Below, in pieces: positions 1-13,468 of a DNA stretch of 64,000 nucleotides (within the stretch, counting starts at the first letter, position 1; each line of letters starts with the position of its first letter). Position numbers and translations under genes: made by a program. The notes under the pieces are model-generated. The model worked only from the letters and a program-made list of their open reading frames with translations. It was not told the origin of the DNA and searched no databases. The stretch lies in the NCBI RefSeq assembly GCF_000165425.1, contig NW_001798991.1:124001-188000 (forward strand), in the 5' to 3' direction. This DNA comes from Paramecium tetraurelia (taxonomy: Eukaryota; Ciliophora; Oligohymenophorea; Peniculida; Parameciidae).

Positions 1-151
1 TAAATTGCTGTTTGAATTATTAAAATTAAACCAATACTAAAAAGATAAAAATAGCTCCCTATCTACTGCTATGTATTATTATATTGAAATGCAAAAATTC
101 ATAAATTTTAGATAATATAATATATATTAATTACTTAAATATAACTTATTA

Positions 152-1671
152 ATGGATGCTATTAAAAACTTTGCCAATAACCTTACAAATAGAGATCAGA
201 GCAATAATACCAATGGTAAAATTGTGCCATTGGAGGATAAAGATAAAGAACCACTATCCATAAAAAATCCTTTGGGTAGGTAGTTATAATTTGTTAATGA
301 AGTATGGCTAATGAATTGCAGATGGCAGCTAGCAAAGGGATGCAAAAGCTCATACAATCAGTGGACAATGCAAAGGCCGATGTCAAATAGGGTTTCACTT
401 AATTGGATGATAAGTAATTGAAATTTGTAGAAGAATAGATTGAAGCTGATGTTGAAGCAGTACACTCGTTAAATCAACATATGGGCAAGATCAAAGGTGT
501 TATCATCGGTAATCATAGTGATCGAGAAATTTCGACCCACGGTTAAAGAAGGGCTCAAAGATCCTGATATGTGTTAGTGTGTGAAGAATTTAGTATTTTG
601 GAGAAACAATATATTAGGTTGATGATACTGTAGATGCAACTTGGCCAGAGATAGTGGATGAAGTTAAATATCAATTGATGTTGTAAATAGCTGATCCTTA
701 CACAGAAATAGAGGAGAAGAAGCAAACTCTTGCTTGTTTATACCCAATTGTTTGGATAAGGAACTGGTATCTCTATTCAAATTATCCTTATGACAGAAGT
801 GTTTGGAGACAATATAAAACCATGTATATATATGAGGCTAGAACAACATAGATCTTATTGGTTTTGGTATTTCGTATCATTGATTCCATTTTATGGTGTC
901 TCATAGTATTTCTATGTCTTGGATTTCATTATGATGGATAAAGGGGATGAATATCAGTTGGTCAAATTTATTTTGAGTTTTAAAACGTAAAACAATACTT
1001 TAATATAGAATGTTCTTCATAACCTAAGGAGTAATGAAGGCTTTGATAGGATATTTTATGCTATATGCCTGCACGACAATGAACTACATTGATAGTGCTT
1101 ACTAATCTGATTGCACAAGGAAGGGTCCAGGAGCCAGCATTGAAGTCTTTTCTGAGGTTATTGGACAAGGCATACAAGTAGTTCTTATTTGGGTGGCCTT
1201 CTTCCTTTTGTCATGCTCAAAATAAAAGGGGAAGCCAGTTTTTCAATATGATGATACTCCTTAATTGAAGGAGGGATGTTTTGAAAGGGGAGGTCGACTG
1301 AAGTACTTTATGTTTTGGGATATCTTTGCTTTGGGAGGCAGCATTGGACTGTTTTGGTTGGTGTATTTGACTTAGGATACTCGTCCTAATTTTGATAATT
1401 CAGGAGATTTTGTATATTACAAATATGATAACAATAGATTTACTTTACTGAAATTTGCTATGGAATGTTGAGTTTCCCATTTTTAATTTTTAATGTTCCT
1501 TTTGTGAACGGGAGATTGACAAAGGCCAAGGCAACTGCTTACGATAGAAAAGGCAATTGTATACCCGCAATTGATGGACTGAGAAAATAAATAAAGAACA
1601 ATCAAGATGAGGAAACGAGTTTTTTGCTGAATACTCTGTCAATAGATGTTGGGGAAGTATTTGATGGTTGA
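152..1671 (+). CDS. conserved multipass membrane protein, 6 short introns
   Basis: The start is the ATG at 152 and the stop is TGA at 1669-1671. Six introns of 20, 22, 25, 28, 22 and 26 nt (first at 302-321) leave exactly 459 codons, or 458 residues. A soluble acidic N-terminal half carries the stretch KDPDMCQCVKNLVDD followed by WPEIVDEVKYQL. Several hydrophobic helices follow, including one with YFVSLIPFYGVSQYFYVLDF and a second cluster around IQVVLIWVAFFLLS. The tail contains FPFLIFNVPFVNGRL. I think this is a conserved protist/plant membrane family, from the MDKGDEYQLVKFIL motif between helices, but I cannot name it. Function is unknown. The second intron begins GTG rather than GTA, so that junction is the least certain. 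Confidence 0.8.
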
Positions 1672-1716
1672 TATATATAAAATTTTATATAATTTTGTTA
1701 TAAGAAATTTTAATTC

Positions 1717-3620
<1,904 letters not shown>

Positions 3621-3882
3621 TATTGCTATTTTCATTTGTATGTTGTATATAACAGTATATTAGATTAATTGTATTAAAAAGATTAAGATTTTTTATAGTA
3701 AATAATAAATAAAGAAAATTCTATTTATAAATATAATATATCTCTTATTTTAATCAATAAGTTATACTAAAACATTATATAAAATTTCTATGAATTTCAA
3801 TTAATATAGATATGCTATTTATCTTATTAATCATTTCAAGTGATTTATTAAGTAATAAATATTACAGTAATTTATATTTTAC

Positions 3883-6800
3883 TCATAAATTCATTTTTCT
3901 ATAAGACTGATTTGGGGATATGATAGCACTCTCGAAAACTTGATCAAACTATTGATCTCCCTACCACCTGTAGGTTGGAATATTATCAGATTCTAAATCT
4001 TCCGAACAATCGGTTATTTGATGCTTTTTAATTTCTTATTTAGGATTGTCATTGGAAACAATTTATTGATCAATTTCCTCATCCAGAAATTCGTTGCAAT
4101 CTTAATCTAAACTAAATGATTAGAGGAAGAATATACTAATTGTTGTTGTTAGCTTTTTAATCTTCCGATGAATCTTTTTCATCGAGATCTGCATCTGTGA
4201 AATGCTACTGCTTGACACAGACTTTCTTAATAAGCTTTTTAGAGTAGGCTTCCCAAGCCTTATAAAGAATGAGAACAGTTAAATAGTCATGTAAAATGTT
4301 GAAGTTTGCCTTGAGGTGTAAAATAGGAGAAATATTGCTTCTTTACAAGAACCGATTCCTTCTGTAATACATCAATCTCAACTACATTTCTTTATTGAAC
4401 TGCTTGATTTTTTTAATCGAAGAGTGAGGCCCATTCTTAAATACCTCCTCATGATAGCAAACTCGAAATAGTTCATACATTAGTTAATTGTATTGAATGT
4501 ATCCATAATGATCACTACAATATACCTAATAAGAAATACCATTAGATTTTGAAGGACGATGCCAATTTGCCAACATCCCAAAGATTTTCATCAATTCCGC
4601 CTCCCAATGGTTTGCCTATATCTAAAAGGAAGCGACAAAGAAATTTGTAATGCATGGCTTACCCTTGAGTCTCCGATGAATATTTGCACCAAATAGTCTT
4701 GATCTTGTCAACATTTTCCACGTAAGTCTGGATCATAGAGTTTTGTAACATAAAGAACTGTTCGAATTGTTCCACCAAGCCGAGGACAAATAAATTCAAG
4801 AGAACGTAATTAGACAGTAACATAAACAAGAAGAAGTAGATTTGGTTATAGATGCTTCCACAATATTGGTCATCTTCTACGCAAAAAGGATTATAAAACA
4901 TAGTGTCTGTCATAATGGTTCTCCAATCATCACCTGATGCGCATTTGAATAGAGCCAACATAGCTTATGCAACATTCTGGAAATTGATTTGATCATCCAT
5001 CACTTGGCCCTTTTCAAGATGCCCATACATTTGACAACCAAAAAGAGCGAAAATGAACATGGTAATGATGAGTATAGCAAATATTTTACCTAAGAATGGC
5101 ATAGCAAAGACCATCACTCTCATTAGTCTCTACAGATTGATTAAGCCCTGGAATATCAAGATAATTCTTAAACATCGAAGAGCAAAGAACAATCGCAAAA
5201 ACTGATATCCATCATCAGCTGGAGTGGATTTGAAGTATACTAATGCCCAATCTGCTTGGTAATCTGCAATAATATCAATAATTGCAATAGTGATTAAGAA
5301 GAAGTAGAATCTTCTCCAATGATTATCAAAATAACGATTGACTCCTAGAGCCAAAAAGAGGAGTATGTTCCACATTATGTACAAGTACATCAACGTATTA
5401 TGAGTATTATTAAGAGCATTGAAAAAGTCTTCGTCCATTTCTGAATAAAATAATAATAGGACAAATAAATCTATCAGCAGAAGACAAAACATTATCTTTT
5501 GACATGTAGAATTATTGGTTAGATCAGATGCAAATCTTCTTATCGTTGAAGTAGGAGGGGAGGAATAAATGGGGAAATCCTTAATAATGATTTATGAAAT
5601 CTCCATGAATTCAACCTGAGCTTTAGTGATGTCCGATCTTTCAATTTTACTCTGATTGTCTTTCAAATTCGAATACAACACACCTGTGAATAAACTCAGG
5701 AAGAACATTGATCCTATGAAACAAAACACCAAGAAAAAGAAGTATGTGGGGATATAACTATTAAATGCAACTGGCCCAATGTCAGAACTCTAACTGTTCT
5801 CTGCAATTTATAAGATTTCACCCCATCCATCAAAGGTTGAAACCACAAAAAGTGTTGGAATAGCAATTGTAATATTATCGAAATTATGCTTGTAATTAAT
5901 CCAAGTTCTATTCTATTCTAAACAATCATTCTTGTTCACATTGAATTGCACTTTATCATCACAATATCCAAATTACTGTTCATACAATATAATTCCATAC
6001 ACTCCAAATATTATCCAAACTGAAAGCATTGTTATCAAAACATTCCAAATATCAGCTAATGATCTTCCTAATGCCAATCTCAATTTATCTAACCATGACA
6101 ATCTATACATTAGTTTCATCACTCTAAAGTAACCAAAATACAATAAGAATTTGACAATAGGCTTCTTTTCATCATTAGATAAAAAGTGAAAGCAGAATGA
6201 TATAATGTAGATTACATCAATTATCTACCATGTGTATGTAATATACGATCCTTTATTCATCCACATCCCTTTTGCTATGCTACCAATGACTACTTCAAAG
6301 AGGAAAACGATGTTAGCCACAAATTGCAAAACCTCGGGGTAGTATTCTGAATTCTCTTCGTAATCATTGTAGGTCTTCAAGGCAAATACAATTGTGGAGA
6401 AGTACAATACTATGTCCATAAAGTAATTAAAAAATTAAGATGTGACTATTTGACAACAGAATATTCTCATATAATTCTCTTTGGAGAATATATATAATGA
6501 TTACTAACATTAAATACCTTCATACAATTAGGGATATTAATTTAAAATATCCTTATGCACTTATTCTAATTATATATTAAGCAATAAATACTTATTGACT
6601 TCATCAAATTTGTAATTGGTGTCTACTTTGTTTTCTTTGGTTGACTATCAATCAAATTCGCTTAGGAAATCAAGGGTTACAAATTTAACTGAAATTCCTA
6701 CATTTCCTATTCTTCAGTAATTTGTGAATTTTGATCTTCTGGCTATTCATTATTCTTATCCTCATTGTCCTTTTCTACAGATTCTTCCTATTCATTCATT

Positions 6801-9800
6801 TCTTTATTAATGGCTCCAAATCCATCCAATAATATAGCCAATACTAATCCATATGTAATGTAATTCAATACTATAACCATGGAATACGAGTAGATTACAG
6901 CAAACACATAATTGATATTTCCTCCCATCACATATACGCCATACCAGTCATCATTGGTCATAATATTGAATATAGTCATAAATGCTTTTAAAATATTATC
7001 GTATGAATGCAATTGACCTAGAGCATCCGTTTAATCAAACACACCTGCATACATCTCCATTCCAATCATTGCATAAATAAATATAACTAGAAACATCAGA
7101 AATGTTAAGTAGATGTATTATTTGAATGTTTTTTAAGCTATATGACCAATAGCTACTGCCATCTTATTATATTTTAACACTCTGTAGAATAGTAAGCATT
7201 TTGTTCCTCTAATCAAACGCAAGTTTTATTCACTTAAACTAGTCATTAATGAACTCATTGTTAATTCTATGAAATTTAAGATGACTATGCAAGATTAAAG
7301 TACTTAATCTGGACTATTTGCAATATCTTTCCAGGAAAACGCAATAAATCTCAGAATCAACTCAATACATAAAAATATAGTTGACACGTCCTCCTCATTT
7401 GATATTGTAACTGAATCTGCTATTCCTTACAAAGAGAGAAATGTAAAATTGATCAATATTACGAAATCAAAAAACAATTGGCAAACTTGAGATGTAATGA
7501 GTAGATATGAATACTTCTTTATTGTATCAATCTTTCCATACAAACCCAACATCCAAATCTAGATATCAATTACATTTAATCTCTTAAGCACATCTCTAAA
7601 ATTAAATAATCTCTTTTCATTCAACTTCAATACATCATTCCCAGACCATGTTTTCTTACTAATTAGAGTCTACTGAAAATCCTTTTTTCTCAACAATCTA
7701 TATTAAAATTCATTTGATGATTGATCAATTCTATTTTTCTATATTTTTGCTTTTATCTTCTAACAAACTCCATCATAATTTAGATAATATCCCTATATAT
7801 AAACAAAGTATTGATCCTGCCTTTTTATGAAAAATGGAACTTGTTAATCATTTTAGGTGGCTTTTTGCTTGGAAGAATACTTCATAGTCATCTTTTGAGT
7901 TATATGACGTTGCTCTATTGAATTGTTAGTTTCATTTTCATTATTCTCTGTAACATTGAGTATGATTCGTTTCACTTTATTAACAGGGAACTAAGAAGTT
8001 TGCTTATGGTCTTTGAAAATTTGTTGAATTTTAGTTTGCTTGATATCTGGATACATTATTGGAATTTTAACATATCTCATGTTGAGGATTTCTTTTTCTA
8101 TTTCTTTCTTCTCACAATCAGGTAAACTATTAATTACATAATCAAATACTTCAAAGTAGGTAAAACATCTCCTTCGCTTGAAAATGTTTATTATATTTAT
8201 TTATTAAGACAAGATTGCATTTGGGAAAATGAAAAGGATTTTAGCCTTTCTAAAATTTACAACTCAATTTCATCTTCCGTATACTTTTTTATACGAATTC
8301 TTTTCTATTTCTCCTATAAAATCAAAAACTTTGGTAACAATAAATTCTTGATTGTCAAATTCTATAAATAAATCCAAATTCTTTTTATCCAATTGATCTA
8401 ACATAATTGTAATATTCATTACATCCTCAATCTACTCTTCGTTTTTCTTTTATTTTGCAGACAAAATTCTTGTTTATTTGTTCTCCCCCTAATCAATGGT
8501 CATTTCTTCCAATGGGAAATTACGATATGTATTTCGCAAAGCCTATCTGTACTTCTTTATCACTTGAAAGAAATTCCTATAACGTAAGAATGCAACATCA
8601 AAGACATTTACAATATCTCTTTCAGGTATTTCTCTGTTTTCCTTGATCTTTTATTCAATTTTCCTCCTCTCCTCCTCTTAAGCATTCTCCTCAGTCGCCT
8701 CAGCATAATGAATCTTAATAACTGCTATCACCAAATTAAACCCAAAAAAACCACAGACAAAAATAATTAATAAATAATAAAGCCAAGTCCAAGGGTGATA
8801 TATTCTCATAGTAAAAAACATAACCCAACTCCAATCATCCATTGTAATAGTCCTTAAGACTTAGCCATAAGAATAAATTACAGTATTAAACGAAGTGGGT
8901 AGTTTAGGAGTGAATGAAGAATATTAACATGACATTCCATCCTCAAAACATGAGTTCTGATTACATTAAATCCACCCGTCTGTTTCATCACCATTATCAT
9001 ATTGGCATCTATAGTTAAATAAGCCTTAGAACAAAAAGACTCCACAAATTGCAAAGAACACTGAAAAAAGACCGACAATCATTAAAGCTTCCAGTAAAAA
9101 TCTGAAGGATTACTTTAAAGCCTTTAACATTACACCTAATCCAGCAAAAATGTCTCCCAAATAGAGTAACAATGTGATCACTCTAAGCGGTGACACATCA
9201 ACTTTAAATGTATCTGGATATGTTAAATTTAACACATATATGATGACCAAAATACAATCCATAATGTCCTAAAAATTTCTAAAGAAGGCTCTTTTTGGTA
9301 TTATAATTCCTGATGCAATTACCCTAAGACACAATTCTATTAAAAAACAAATCATGATTCCCTTCTCCATATCTTTTGTGGCTAATGAGTCTTACTTTGT
9401 CTACGAGTAAATGTATAAAGTAACATTAAATAGAATCAAAAAGGACATACAAATTTTAAAAAAGACACTTTACACTATTTTCTTACATAAAATGGGGATA
9501 AATAATGAGTAAAATACGAGTCGTTTTCTTAATTTTAAAAATTATTAATCGTCATGATAAGCCTCGTTATTAATGAAATTATTACATCAAGTTCATAATG
9601 CAGCCTTTCAAATCCGTGTAAATCTATTAGTTTCACATAGTAAGGATCTTCGAAGGGATTTCTTTCATATAGTTTCTTATATTTTCTTTTGATTTTGCTG
9701 TCTTCCTATTAATGGTCAATGTAATCTTCATCTTCGCTATCGGAAAGATTTTATTAATTTTTTTTAGTTTAATTGATTAATAACTTTGATTGAAACATAT

Positions 9801-10377
9801 TTCTTTAACTTGCGCGTGATCTTTTTAATGATTTATGGGATGATAAAACTTCACTGTTTTGTGAAATAAGCTATTTATCTCCGATACATTGTTTTTGTAA
9901 ACTAATGTCCTATTTTAGTCCCCATTAATGTTCAAAATCTAGAAATTAAATTTTTAAAACTGATCTTTCCATCCCATCCGACATATCTAAGGGATTAATC
10001 AAATCTTATTCAAAGGACATATTGGGTATGATAAGTTTATCTTATACTTAAAAAAAAGATGAGCGTCCCTATTGAAAACTTCCCAAATTATCCTTCAAAA
10101 TTATAGATTAATTAAATGATCTTTTGTCATTTTCTGAATCACTTGAGAAGGAAGAAGAGCTTCGAGATAAACCCTTATTCATGGAGACATTCACTTTTTA
10201 TTTGCTTTTATTAGATGAAACTGAATGTTTGCTTCCCAACATTCGATTTTTGCTATCATCTGAAATTTAGTTTTGAATGTTCGCTTTTCTATTAGCGATT
10301 TCTTTTGAGATTGAGAAATGCTTCTTAGTCGTTCTAACTTTTTTTTCAGAAACTATCCTGTCTTTAATTTTTTGCAT
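3883..10377 (-). CDS. four-domain voltage-gated calcium channel alpha subunit
   Basis: A single 6.5-kb minus-strand gene from ATG at 10377 to TGA at 3883-3885, with several short introns. The first 250 or so residues are Ser/Lys/Gln-rich and cytoplasmic. Four channel repeats follow, each with S1-S6 helices. Pore-loop signatures in order are TMDDW (about 8831-8845), TNDDW (about 6944-6958), TFDGW (about 5823-5837) and SGDDW (about 4923-4937). S4-like segments with spaced Arg/Lys are visible in repeat II (LRLIRGTKCLLFYRVLK) and repeat IV (FLRLFFALRCLRIILIF). The C-terminus has a pre-IQ-like region and an IQ-like helix (LILYKAWEAYSKKL) that could bind calmodulin. In ciliates such channels carry the ciliary calcium current behind the avoidance reaction; that role is inferred. 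All four selectivity positions are Asp rather than Glu. Confidence 0.9.
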
Positions 10378-10895
10378 TTCCTTTTATATATATTAATGAT
10401 AATATTCAATAATTTAAAGGCTGGATATAAAATTGAAATATAATTGCATCAAAATATAATCAAATCTGTTGTTTAATGATTCATTTTTTTGAGAAAATGT
10501 AACATTTGATGTATTATTATTTGTTAGTTTTGTTGAAGCATTCTAACATATCAATTTTAACGAACCCTCCTGATCTTAAACCACTTCCTAAGTGATTTCT
10601 TTGTTTCTTAATTATTTTTAGGTTCACCAAAATGTTTGTTTGGTATTAAGTTATGAATATAAATTTTAATTATTAAAATATTTCCAAGAATTTTTATTTT
10701 ATTCGATAATTTTCCACTTACTTGTTGTTTAATCATGTAGAATGAAAATAAATTTAATATCCTTGTTCTAAAACTGAAAATTTTTATCAAGCAATATATT
10801 TTCAAAATTTGATGGCTCCAAAAGTCATGAGGACTAAAGTAATATTGAAACAATGATGAATAATTGATTATAATTAATTAAATTTATTTATTTTC
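10378..10895. other. intergenic region between divergent genes
   Basis: This spacer separates the divergent starts of the calcium channel (-) and a kinase (+), so it should hold both promoters. It is strongly AT-rich with homopolymer runs. I see no recognisable motif and no convincing coding frame; the standard-code frame at 10608-10853 (-) looks like chance. Confidence 0.5.
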
Positions 10896-11834
10896 ATGTT
10901 GAACAAACCAAGATCAAGATTGCCCCCTCAACTATTGATTACTCCTAAATATGATGAAAACCTTGTAAATTGCAAAACCCAAGAGGATACTGTTAAAGAA
11001 TATAAAAGAAATACAAGTTACCAATAAAGAACTAGTTAGTAGAAGTATAATTTTCAGTTGTGCCATTAAATCGGGAAGGGATAATTCAGCAAAGTAATGC
11101 TTGTCAAGTAATAATTAACAATATGAGCAACTAGAAATGCTGGCGCTTTTTATGCTTTAAAGATGATTGACAAAAAGCTGATCCAAAAGTACAATATTGC
11201 TTAATAAGTCTAAAGAGAAATTGACATTTAATCATCAATATAGCACCCAAACATAGTTAAAATTTTCGGCAATTTCCAAGACAATGACTATGTCTATTTA
11301 ATAACTGAGTATTGTGAAAAAGGAAATTTGTTCTAAAAATAATTCTCCGAGGAAGATATAAAAAAAATAACTAAGCAAATTTTACTTGGAATCCAATACC
11401 TCCATTCAATGGGGATCATGCATAGAGATTTGAAGCCAGAGAATATCTACTTGACATCAGATAACAAAATTAAGATAGGAGACTTTGGCTTTTCTAATTA
11501 TAAAGGCAGAAGAAAGACTTTCTGTGGCACTCCTGAGTATATGCCGCCAGAGATTGTGATTTCTCAGGCGAATAAAACTTACTATCATGGGTATGATGAA
11601 AGAGTAGATATATGGGCCGTAGGAATATTATTATTTGAGTTGTGCAATGATACAGTTCCTTTTAGAGATATTGATCGAAATAGGCAGTAAGATAGGATTT
11701 GCAGGGAGCCCATCTAATTCAAAGAGGGTTAAGATTTAAATCTCATAGACTTTATTTAAAAATGTTTGTAAAAAGATCCTAATTAAAGGGCTGCAATACA
11801 AGAATTACTGCTACACCCATACTTATAAATTTGA
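10896..11834 (+). CDS. Aurora-like serine/threonine protein kinase
   Basis: One 27-nt intron (11108-11134) interrupts the glycine-rich loop; splicing gives 303 residues. The kinase domain fills most of the protein. It shows GKGQFSKV, the ALKMI lysine, the catalytic loop HRDLKPEN, DFG, the activation segment RRKTFCGTPEYMPPE and the DIWAVGILLFEL helix. The RRxT-x-CGT pattern places a phosphorylatable Thr where Aurora kinases carry theirs. The approximately 60-residue N-terminal region is basic and Gln-rich. There is almost no C-terminal extension after the last helix. Aurora kinases act in chromosome segregation, cytokinesis and ciliary disassembly; which applies here is unknown. AGC-like or PLK-like kinases are less likely alternatives. 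Confidence 0.85.
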
Positions 11835-12143
11835 TAATTAATTAATTTCATTCAATTTAAATAATTAAAGTTTTTTGAATCGCTTAAAAGTGATAATTTA
11901 AAAAAATCAAAAGAGTTCAAGTAACTAATCTTTAATAATTTAAGAGTTTCATGTAAAATACTATCGTAGGAATATTAAAAAAAAGAAGAATCCTTTTCTT
12001 TTTGCAATATATTAGAGTTATGATTATAAGATGGATAACTTATTAGGATATTTAAAAATTGAAATTTTTATTAAAATTCAGAAACATTTAAGTTAGTAAC
12101 TTTGAAAATTTGATTAAATTGTAACTTTGATATTAAATTGGAA
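11835..12143. other. AT-rich intergenic region
   Basis: Very AT-rich sequence after the kinase stop. It contains a short frame from the ATG near 12031 whose first residues look plausible (MDNLLGYLKIEIF). I could not join it to the reading frame that starts at 12144. No other feature is seen. Confidence 0.4.
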
Positions 12144-12422
12144 ATGGGAATTTTAGTTGATAAATGTAGCTAGAGGCTGAACTTAATTGAGAGAAAATTG
12201 CAATTAATTATTTCCGATGGATGGAGGTTAATTAATCTAAATAACATTATAAAGAGGAAGGCTGATATTGTTCTTAAAATTAAGGAAAGAAATCAATTAA
12301 AAATTTAATAAATTTAGACTAAATCTTTATTAGATGTTCAATTCTTAAGGTTGATTTAACAATATAAACAAATAATATTGAGTTGGAAATATATTTCTAA
12401 AAAAAATTACTTTTCTCTATGA
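12144..12422 (+). CDS. possible small protein, 92 residues
   Basis: Starting at ATG 12144, the frame is open for 92 codons in the ciliate code and ends at TGA 12420-12422. The translation is Lys/Leu/Ile-rich and looks helical, with MGILVDKCSQRLNLIERK near its start and a charged KRKADIVLKIKER segment in the middle. Because only TGA ends translation in this code, frames of this length arise by chance in AT-rich spacers. The evidence is therefore only the protein-like composition. An upstream exon beginning near 12031 is possible. No family is recognised. Confidence 0.3.
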
Positions 12423-12975
12423 AATCCCCCTAGTACCTTATCCTCGATGTTAAATTAATTACTAAGTGTCTCGTTATCGACCAATTTAATCGAATAATTA
12501 TCGGTATTATCGTGGTAAACATAATTTTTATTAAATGTGGAAACACAATAATGAATGGTGTAATTAATAAAATATTATGGAAACTTGCTGTGTAGAAAAT
12601 TAAATAATATGCTTTAAAATACATGATGTTATTATTTATTAAATCTAAAATAAAATTTATATTGAGTAATGAGAAAGGTGTTTTAAAAAATAAATTACAA
12701 AAAACTAACATACATATGTAAGAAGGGTTAATAGAGAGGTTTAACCATCTGAAAAACCAAAATTACTAAGGTTCAGCATACTACTGTTCCTTTGTTGTAA
12801 CTGAACTTATCTCTTTAACTCTCAACTTTAATACATTATAAAATTTATTTAAAAGTTGTTGATAAGTTCAACGAAGTGGAAAATTAATTTTGTTTATTCG
12901 AATGATCAAACAGTTGTAAATAATTCACCATATATAGGTAATTGGAAAGAATTAAAAATATAATATTAAAAATAG
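12423..12975. other. intergenic region with two hairpins
   Basis: No convincing coding frame. Around 12726-12748 an inverted repeat GGTTAA...TTAACC flanks a 9-nt loop. About 20 nt further on, 12771-12805 holds GTTCAG...CTGAAC with an inner stem of five pairs (TACTAC against GTTGTA with one mismatch). This patch is less AT-rich than its surroundings. It could be a small structured RNA, for example an H/ACA-type snoRNA; an ACA occurs a little downstream. This is a suggestion only. Confidence 0.35.
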
Positions 12976-13344
12976 ATGGATAATGTTAACTCTTGCTTAA
13001 TGATGTTGAATTGCCAAAGCACAGAGGAGAGTGAATGTCCAAAGGATGAATTGAATGATTCAATAGATTTGTACATGGATTCGAAGAGTAATGTAATTGA
13101 AATTCGGATTGTGAAATACTTGCATGGGATGGGTATTCAGACTAAAACAGATCCAGGTTAGAAGGAGTAACACTATTGGAGTTCAAAGAGGCTTGAGAGT
13201 AACAAGAAATTAGAACCTTTTTGGAGTGATAGCAATCTGCCAATGAATTCTCCATTAATTCGTTTATTGAAGAGTCGACAATCTCAAACTTTCTAACATT
13301 TTGGGTAGAGTGCAAAATCTATTCAAGATTTTGGAACTTACTGA
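12976..13344 (+). CDS. small protein of unknown function, 122 residues
   Basis: An intronless frame from ATG 12976 to TGA 13342-13344. The N-terminal third is acidic (STEESECPKDELNDSIDLYM). The middle carries VIEIRIVKYLHGMGIQ. The C-terminal third is Ser/Gln-rich and basic (PLIRLLKSRQSQTFQHFG). No domain or transmembrane segment is recognisable. TAG/TAA-encoded glutamines and protein-like composition support coding. The gene is isolated by a long upstream spacer and lies 124 bp from the convergent debranching-enzyme gene. Confidence 0.6.
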
Positions 13345-13468
13345 CAATTAAGTTAGTGAAAATAAATGATAACTTAATGCTTAAATATAAATATCTTTTT
13401 ATAGTATTAATTGATTAATGTATATGAAAATATATTGTTTTAATAATATTATTGGGAATATTTTACAT

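Noticed and set aside
1-151. Possible gene end at the left edge
   Set aside because: AT-rich, no protein-like frame on either strand.
10608-10853. Minus-strand 81-codon frame upstream of the calcium channel
   Set aside because: Low-complexity AT-rich composition, no motif, lies in a divergent promoter region.
12430-12711. Minus-strand 93-codon frame
   Set aside because: Composition is almost only Ile, Leu, Asn, Phe and Tyr, as expected from noncoding AT-rich DNA.
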